Shown here: positions 59,255-64,000 of the stretch, in pieces | Numbering within the stretch: position 1 is the stretch's first letter | How the letters are laid out: each line of letters begins with the position of its first letter | From: Streptomyces sp. NBC_00459 | Lineage (GTDB): Bacteria; Actinomycetota; Actinomycetes; Streptomycetales; Streptomycetaceae | Length of the DNA: 64,000 nucleotides | Direction of reading: 5' to 3' | Assembly: GCF_036013955.1 (NCBI RefSeq) | Contig: NZ_CP107903.1 | Location: forward strand, 9,052,001-9,116,000 | Translations under genes and position numbers: made by a program | Notes under the pieces: generated by a model | Told to the model about the DNA's origin: nothing | Database searches by the model: none | Seen by the model: only the letters and a program-made list of their open reading frames with translations

Positions 59255-59279
59255 AGGTCATCGGGGGCAGGAGAACGGT

Positions 59280-59870
59280 ATGAGGAGCGCACCGCCCATG
59301 CAGACCGCACGAGGCTCGGCCGCCGAGCCGCAACGGGGCGCCCTGGCCGCCGAACTGGTGCGCAGGGCCGAAGAGGACCAGCGGCTGACCCGGCTGGCCC
59401 GCGAAGTGCCCACGGCGCTCAACCGGCACTACGTCACCCGGTGCCGCGGCGCCAACGCCGACGCCCTGAGATCGGTCGTGGCCCGGCGCGGCTGGCCCGA
59501 GGCCGGTCAGATCGGGGAGCCCGCCTCGACGGCGGCGCTGATGATCCTGCTGCACACCGCCGACCTCGGTTTCCAGCTCACCTGCCGCGATCTGATCGCG
59601 GAAGCCGTGGCGGACGGCGGCTGTCCGGCCGTGCACCACGCCTACATCGCCGACCACTGCGCGGTCGAGCTGGGCCAGCCGCAGTTCTACGGCACCCGTA
59701 TCGACGCCGACACCCTCTGTCCGTACCCGATCCGCCACCCGGAGACGGTCGAGGAACGCCGTCAGGACGTGGGCCTGGCCCCGCTGGCGGAACTTCTGCC
59801 CGCGCTGCGGCATGTCGTGAGCGGAATACCCGACAGTGGATGTCCGGTATCAGCGACACCCTGGGCGTGA
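59280..59870 (+). CDS. Unnamed protein, DUF6624-like
   Basis: The 196-residue protein has no signal peptide or membrane helix. An Arg-rich N-terminal helix (LVRRAEEDQRLTRLARE) is followed by LRSVVARRGWPEAGQIGEPASTAALMILLHTAD, and then VAHHAYIAD-like HHAYIADHCAVELGQPQFYGTRI near residue 130. The conserved His, Gln and Tyr around GQPQFYGT recall the DUF6624 family of unknown function. The ATG at 59280 has CAGGAGAACGGT directly upstream. Confidence 0.7.
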   Translation: MRSAPPMQTARGSAAEPQRGALAAELVRRAEEDQRLTRLAREVPTALNRHYVTRCRGANADALRSVVARRGWPEAGQIGEPASTAALMILLHTADLGFQLTCRDLIAEAVADGGCPAVHHAYIADHCAVELGQPQFYGTRIDADTLCPYPIRHPETVEERRQDVGLAPLAELLPALRHVVSGIPDSGCPVSATPWA

Positions 59871-59928
59871 CAGCGGTTCCCGAGCCGGATCGCTCGGAAA
59901 CGCACTCACGCACGGAGGAGACACGGAC

Positions 59929-60894
59929 ATGCCGAGGACGACGGACAGCCCCCTGGACAGGCAGCAGCAGGAAGGGGCGCGGGGCGGCGAACTGGCGGGC
60001 AGGGTCGCCCTGGTCGCCGGGGCGACCCGCGGGGCCGGCCGCGGGATCGCCGTGGAACTCGGGGCCGCCGGGGCCACCGTCTACGTGACCGGCCGCAGCA
60101 CCCGGCAGCAGCGCTCCGAGTACGACCGCCCGGAGACCATCGAGGACACCGCCGACCTGGTCACCGCTGCGGGCGGCCACGGCATCGCCGTACCCACCGA
60201 CCATCTCGACCCGGCGCGGGTGAAGGCGCTGGTGGACCGTGTCGCCGAGGAACAGGGCCGGCTCGACGTCCTGGTCAACGACGTCTGGGGCGGCGAGAAC
60301 CTCTTCGCGTGGGACAGCCCCGTGTGGGAGCACGACCTCGACAACGGGCTGCGGCTGCTGCGACTGGCCGTCGAGACACACGCGATCACCAGCCACCACG
60401 CCCTGCCCCTGCTGCTGCGCAACCCCGGTGGTCTGGTCGTCGAGATGACCGACGGCACCGCCGACTACAACCGCGACAACTACCGGGTCTCCTTCTTCTA
60501 CGACCTCGCCAAGTCGTCGGTGCTGCGCATGGGCTTCGCCCTCGGCCACGAACTCGGCCCGCGCGGAGCCACCGCGGTGGCGCTCACCCCCGGCTGGCTG
60601 CGATCCGAGATGATGCTCGAACACTTCGGCGTCCAGGAGGAGAACTGGCGGGACGCCCTGGAACGCGTCCCGCACTTCGCCATCTCGGAGACCCCGCGTT
60701 TCGTGGGCCGCGCCGTGACGGCCCTGGCGGCCGACCCCGACGTGGCCCGCTGGAACGGCGAGTCCCTCTCCAGCGGCCAACTCGCCCAGGTCTACGGCTT
60801 CACCGACCTCGACGGCAGCCGTCCGGACGCCTGGCGCTACATCGTCGAGGTCCAGGACGCGGGGAAACCGGCGGACGCGGCCGGATACCGGTAG
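59929..60894 (+). CDS. Short-chain dehydrogenase/reductase
   Basis: The 321-residue protein has the SDR cofactor motif VAGATRGAGRGIA (about residues 28-40), DVLVNDVWGGENLF in place of the NNAG region, and catalytic Tyr and Lys in FYDLAKSSVLRM. GPRGATAVALTPGWLRSEM is the usual loop before the substrate helix. At over 300 residues it is longer than classical SDRs and has a C-terminal tail. The ATG at 59929 follows CGGAGGAGACACGGAC. The substrate is unknown. Confidence 0.88.
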   Translation: MPRTTDSPLDRQQQEGARGGELAGRVALVAGATRGAGRGIAVELGAAGATVYVTGRSTRQQRSEYDRPETIEDTADLVTAAGGHGIAVPTDHLDPARVKALVDRVAEEQGRLDVLVNDVWGGENLFAWDSPVWEHDLDNGLRLLRLAVETHAITSHHALPLLLRNPGGLVVEMTDGTADYNRDNYRVSFFYDLAKSSVLRMGFALGHELGPRGATAVALTPGWLRSEMMLEHFGVQEENWRDALERVPHFAISETPRFVGRAVTALAADPDVARWNGESLSSGQLAQVYGFTDLDGSRPDAWRYIVEVQDAGKPADAAGYR

Positions 60895-60927
60895 AGACTC
60901 AGGGGCTGACGGATACAGGCGTCCGCG

Positions 60928-61488
60928 TCAGTCGCGGCTTCCGGGTTCGCCGGTGCTCCCGGGCACCGGCAGGACCGGCCACCGGGCGGAGTGGCCCGGC
61001 GGCAGGGCCAGATCCTTGCGTACGGCCGCGTAGTAGCCCTCGCGTCCCGACCGCTGGCGTTCCAGCAGGGCCTGCCAGGTGCGGGGATTCTCGGTCCGTT
61101 CGCGCAGGAACGCCTCCATCTCCAGCAGTGTGGCGACCCACTCCCGGGCCTTCGTCACCACCTCGGGGTCGCCCAGCAGAAGCAGGGCTTCCCCGTACGG
61201 GTCCCTGGCGACAGTGGCCTCGGCGATCAGGGGTGCCGCCTCCTCGGGCGTCAGCGGATGCGGATGCGGGTCGTTGCCGAGGCCGGCCGCGACCCGGTAC
61301 GTCAGCGTGACCGACCTCTTGAGCGCCCGCGCGTAGTCCGTGTACACCGCGAGGCGCCGCTCCTCCCACCGCGCCTCCCGTTCGCGCCGGAAGCGGACGC
61401 GCTCCCCTCGTGCGACGGCCCAGTAGGAGCCGAGGGCGCCGATGACGACACCTATGAGAGCGGGGAGTTGCTGAATGAACGCGGACAT
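60928..61488 (-). CDS. Unnamed protein with N-terminal membrane helix
   Basis: The 186-residue protein has one N-terminal membrane segment (LPALIGVVIGALGSYWAVA, about residues 8-26). A charged helical cytoplasmic domain follows (RFRREREARWEERRLAVYTDYARALKR is the start of the helix). Similar helical anchored proteins are widespread in Streptomyces and have no assigned role. Confidence 0.7.
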   Translation of the reverse strand: MSAFIQQLPALIGVVIGALGSYWAVARGERVRFRREREARWEERRLAVYTDYARALKRSVTLTYRVAAGLGNDPHPHPLTPEEAAPLIAEATVARDPYGEALLLLGDPEVVTKAREWVATLLEMEAFLRERTENPRTWQALLERQRSGREGYYAAVRKDLALPPGHSARWPVLPVPGSTGEPGSRD

Positions 61489-61747
61489 GTCCGCACGTTA
61501 TCCGCCGAGTTGATCGCCGGGACAGTACGGTCGGTACATGACACCGACACGGCGCTTCGACGGGGGTGGGGTTCCCGTCACGGGGCGGTCCGGGGCATCG
61601 GAGCCGCGGCCGCCCGGCGACCAGGGGAATGTCACCGTTTCGTCCCGGGACGGGCGGTGCTACAACCGATCAACCCGAACGCCTGTCTAGCAAGGCAGAG
61701 AACGTTCATGACAACCCGCACGCAGCACGCAGGAGAGAGGTACCGAC

Positions 61748-62443
61748 ATGGGGGACGTACGCAGACGAGGGGCCGTCGCGCTCGGGATCGCGGGACTGGT
61801 GGCGCCGCTCACGATCGTGCTCGGTACCGCTCCGGCGCAGGCCGCGAGCTGTACGACGCAGACCGGCCCGTACCAGAAGAAGGTCGAGAAGTTCCTGGGG
61901 CGGCCCGTCGACGGTGTCCAGTCCGTCGGTGACTGCAAGGCCATCCAGGGCTTCCAGAAGAAGCACGGCATCACCCCCAGCGCGGGCTACGCGGGTTCCG
62001 TCACCTGGGGCGTGATGGATCTGATGCTGAAGCAGCGGGCCGTCGGCAACAATCCCAACAAGGAAGGCAAGTGCCCTACCAACAAGGGCCGGATAGCCTG
62101 CGTCAACCTCACCCTGCAGCTGAGCTGGATCCAGGACGGCAGCCGTCTCGTCTACGGCCCGGTGCCGGTCCGCACCGGCCGCAACAACTACGAGACCCGC
62201 ACCGGACTGAAGCAGATCTACTGGCGGGACATCGACCACGTCTCGAACATCTACGACGTCCCCATGCCGTACAGCCAGTTCTTCGACGGCGGCCAGGCCT
62301 TCCACTCGGTCGGCCTCAGCATGTGGAACCCGCCGGGCTCGCACGGCTGCGTCAACATGACGAAGACGACCGCCAAGAAGTACTGGTCGCTGCTGAAGAA
62401 CGGCGACGACGTCTTCGTGTACGGGCGCAAGCCGGGCACCTGA
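61748..62443 (+). CDS. Secreted L,D-transpeptidase with peptidoglycan-binding domain
   Basis: The 231-residue protein has a signal peptide ending near PAQAAS. A peptidoglycan-binding-like helical domain follows (KFLGRPVDGVQSVGDCKAIQGFQKKHGI, about residues 48-75). The YkuD catalytic domain has FHSVGLSMWNPPGSHGCVNM, with the nucleophilic Cys in SHGCVN near residue 208. It forms 3-3 cross-links in cell-wall peptidoglycan or attaches proteins to it. The 259-base gap upstream holds no gene. Confidence 0.93.
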   Translation: MGDVRRRGAVALGIAGLVAPLTIVLGTAPAQAASCTTQTGPYQKKVEKFLGRPVDGVQSVGDCKAIQGFQKKHGITPSAGYAGSVTWGVMDLMLKQRAVGNNPNKEGKCPTNKGRIACVNLTLQLSWIQDGSRLVYGPVPVRTGRNNYETRTGLKQIYWRDIDHVSNIYDVPMPYSQFFDGGQAFHSVGLSMWNPPGSHGCVNMTKTTAKKYWSLLKNGDDVFVYGRKPGT

Positions 62444-62478
62444 GGCACCCGGCCGTTCTCGTCCCGTGCCCCCGGGTC

Positions 62479-63681
62479 TCACACCTCGGGGGCGTCCCCG
62501 AAGTCCGGGATCGGCAGCCTGGCCCCGCCCTGCCGCGCCGAGTCGTGCGCCACGATGCCCGGCAGGGTGTAGCGGGCGGCCACCCAGGCGTTCACCGACG
62601 GCAGGGTGCGGGTGTTCACCGCGGTCACGAAGTCGTCCACCAGGAAGTGGTGGCTGCCCTCGTGGCCGTTGTGCAGCTCGTCGAACTCCCTCGGCAGCCG
62701 CGACCGGTCGTGCACCGGAGCCGAGCCGGACGTGAACGCGGCCCGCAGGTCCGGGGCGATGTGCTGCAGTGACGGATCGTCAGGAGCCATGGTGGGCTTG
62801 GGTTCCAGCAACTCGCTGATGTCCGTGACCCCCTTCTTGTCCTGCCAGAAGGCGACCGTTGCGAGCTGCTCCATGCTGGCGTCCGTGCCGAAGAACCGGA
62901 ACCGCGACTCCCGGATCTGCGAGGGGTAACCGACCCGCCGGAACTCGTTCGTACGGAACGAGCCGCCGCCCGCGACCTCGAACAACGCGCTCGCGTTGGA
63001 GTAGTCGTTGCCGAACTGGCTGACCTCCTTGTCGAACACACCGTCGCCGCGCTCGTCGCGCACCCCGATGGCCGACACGCTCACCGCGTGCGTCTGCCAG
63101 GCACCGAGCACCCCGCCCACCGAGTGCGTCGGGTACAGGAGCGGGGGATAGCTGGCGGTCGCCTTCCAGTTCTCGCCGCCGCTGTACTGGTAGGCCTCGT
63201 AGAACCCGAGGTCCATGTCGTGGACGTAGTCGCCCTCGGCGTAGAAGAGCCTGCCGAAGGCACCCTCGGCGATCTGGTTGCGGGCGTGGACGGTCGCCGG
63301 GTTGTACTGACTCGTCTCACCCATCATGTAGGTGAGCCCGGTGGCCCGTACGGCGTCGATGATCGCGCCGATCTCCGCCGCCGTGACCGCCATCGGCACC
63401 GCCGAGTACACGTGCTTGCCGGCGCCGAGCCCCTGAAGGACCAGCGGGCCGTGCGTCCACCGCTGGGTGAAGATCGCCACCGCGTCGACCGCCGGCGATT
63501 CCAGCATCGCCTCGTACGAGGGGAACGTGCCCGACAGGCCTTCCGTCGCGGCCAGTTGCTCCGCGCGCTCCGGCAGGAGGTCGGTCACATACACCTCGCC
63601 GACGCCCGGATGGGCGAGGAACAGCTTGGCGAACTGGCCGGAGAACTGCCCGGCGCCCACGATGCCGAGGGAGAACGTCAT
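62479..63681 (-). CDS. Gfo/Idh/MocA family oxidoreductase
   Basis: The 400-residue protein has the N-terminal NAD(P)-binding fold (LGIVGAGQFSGQFAKLF) and the family's GKHVYSAVPMAVTAAEIGAI around residue 95, where EKP is usual. The C-terminal Gfo/Idh domain follows. It probably oxidises a sugar or inositol derivative. The ATG at 63681 starts right at the first beta strand. A GTG at 63741 would overlap the upstream stop in GTGA (63738-63741) and add 20 residues, so coupling supports that alternative. Confidence 0.85.
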   Translation of the reverse strand: MTFSLGIVGAGQFSGQFAKLFLAHPGVGEVYVTDLLPERAEQLAATEGLSGTFPSYEAMLESPAVDAVAIFTQRWTHGPLVLQGLGAGKHVYSAVPMAVTAAEIGAIIDAVRATGLTYMMGETSQYNPATVHARNQIAEGAFGRLFYAEGDYVHDMDLGFYEAYQYSGGENWKATASYPPLLYPTHSVGGVLGAWQTHAVSVSAIGVRDERGDGVFDKEVSQFGNDYSNASALFEVAGGGSFRTNEFRRVGYPSQIRESRFRFFGTDASMEQLATVAFWQDKKGVTDISELLEPKPTMAPDDPSLQHIAPDLRAAFTSGSAPVHDRSRLPREFDELHNGHEGSHHFLVDDFVTAVNTRTLPSVNAWVAARYTLPGIVAHDSARQGGARLPIPDFGDAPEV

Positions 63682-63737
63682 GTTGTGCGTGCCCTTCTTC
63701 TGTTTCCTTGGTTGCCCGACCGGTGACTCGGGTGCCG

Positions 63738-64000
63738 TCACTGGTCGAGGATCAGGTTGATCTGGCTGTTGGTCCGGTCGAGGCTGGTCACGGACCTGCC
63801 GTTGCCGAAGATGTCCTGCATGGCCGGGTGCATCAACGCGTACACGTCCGCCGCGTAGTTGGTGATCGGGTAGGAGAAGGTGGCGAACTCCTTCCCGCCC
63901 GCCTTCTCGTCGGCGACCGGCCTGGTGAACGCCGAGACGTCGATGCCCTTCTTCTCGTACGCGGCCACCGCTGCCTTCGTGCCGTCGGGTGTGGCCGGGA
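63738..64000 (-). CDS. C-terminal part of an ABC sugar-binding protein (cut by window edge)
   Basis: Only the last 86 or so residues are present, open to the right edge. The segment ends in YALMHPAMQDIFGNGRSVTS and QINLILDQ, a typical C-terminus of extracellular solute-binding proteins of carbohydrate ABC importers (cluster 1). The stop overlaps a possible GTG start of the oxidoreductase gene, so the two probably belong to one sugar-uptake and catabolism operon. Confidence 0.7.
   Translation of the reverse strand, partial: PATPDGTKAAVAAYEKKGIDVSAFTRPVADEKAGGKEFATFSYPITNYAADVYALMHPAMQDIFGNGRSVTSLDRTNSQINLILDQ

Overview
This window is chromosomal DNA of a high-GC actinomycete, almost certainly a Streptomyces. 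Codon third positions are nearly all G/C and GTG starts are common. Many consecutive genes overlap by the four bases ATGA or GTGA. The gene content also fits: an S-(hydroxymethyl)mycothiol dehydrogenase, DUF397/Scr1-type regulator pairs, SAV2177-type methyltransferases and DmdR-type iron boxes. I see no rRNA, tRNA, CRISPR array or insertion sequence.

Layout. 0-6 kb: a GT2 glycosyltransferase with an RmlC-type epimerase, an orphan XdhC and a secreted GH5 glycosidase. 6-15 kb: a secreted beta-propeller with a TetR regulator, a GT1 glycosyltransferase, a lone cytochrome oxidase subunit I (ctaD) coupled to a small membrane protein, an ECF sigma factor with a membrane partner, folD and two small proteins. 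15-27 kb: an NRPS-independent siderophore locus in which ATP-grasp, NIS synthetase, MFS exporter, NIS synthetase and PLP decarboxylase follow the order of pvsABCDE (vibrioferrin). It is joined to a FecB/CD/D/E-type uptake system and, divergently, to a FhuF-type reductase. Two iron boxes lie in the shared promoter.

27-34 kb: a locus resembling the Rhodococcus fascians fas (cytokinin) operon. It encodes an isopentenyltransferase, a cytokinin-dehydrogenase-like flavoprotein and a LOG-type phosphoribohydrolase fused to a polyketide-type acyltransferase domain, followed by an ABC exporter on the same strand. A free-standing transketolase C-terminal domain is transcribed divergently. 34-41 kb: the mycothiol-dependent formaldehyde pair (MscR plus an MBL hydrolase), then a flavin electron-transfer set (ApbE, a tandem FMN-binding protein and a ferric-reductase-like transmembrane flavoprotein) beside a two-component system. 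41-44.5 kb: a flavodoxin-fold oxidoreductase, a TetR regulator and a large secreted amidohydrolase-like protein with an F5/8 domain.

44.7-50.6 kb: a GntR-controlled operon that appears to turn gallate (or a close relative) into pyruvate and oxaloacetate. It holds GalB-, GalC- and GalD-type enzymes, an AAHS-family transporter and, instead of a LigAB-type ring-cleavage enzyme, a two-domain VOC (type I extradiol) dioxygenase. 50.7-64 kb: an NDH-2-like flavoprotein with an ECF41 sigma factor, an HSL esterase, a SAV2177-type methyltransferase, a kinase-like protein with a degenerate P-loop, a DUF397/Scr1 regulator pair, a TPR regulator, a tandem repeat and hairpin before a possible 34-residue peptide gene, an ATPase of the RsbW fold, an SDR, an L,D-transpeptidase, and the start of a sugar-utilisation operon cut by the right edge.

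The most novel candidates are the fas-like locus with its LOG-acyltransferase fusion, the actinobacterial pvs-type siderophore operon, and the gallate-type operon with a non-homologous dioxygenase.
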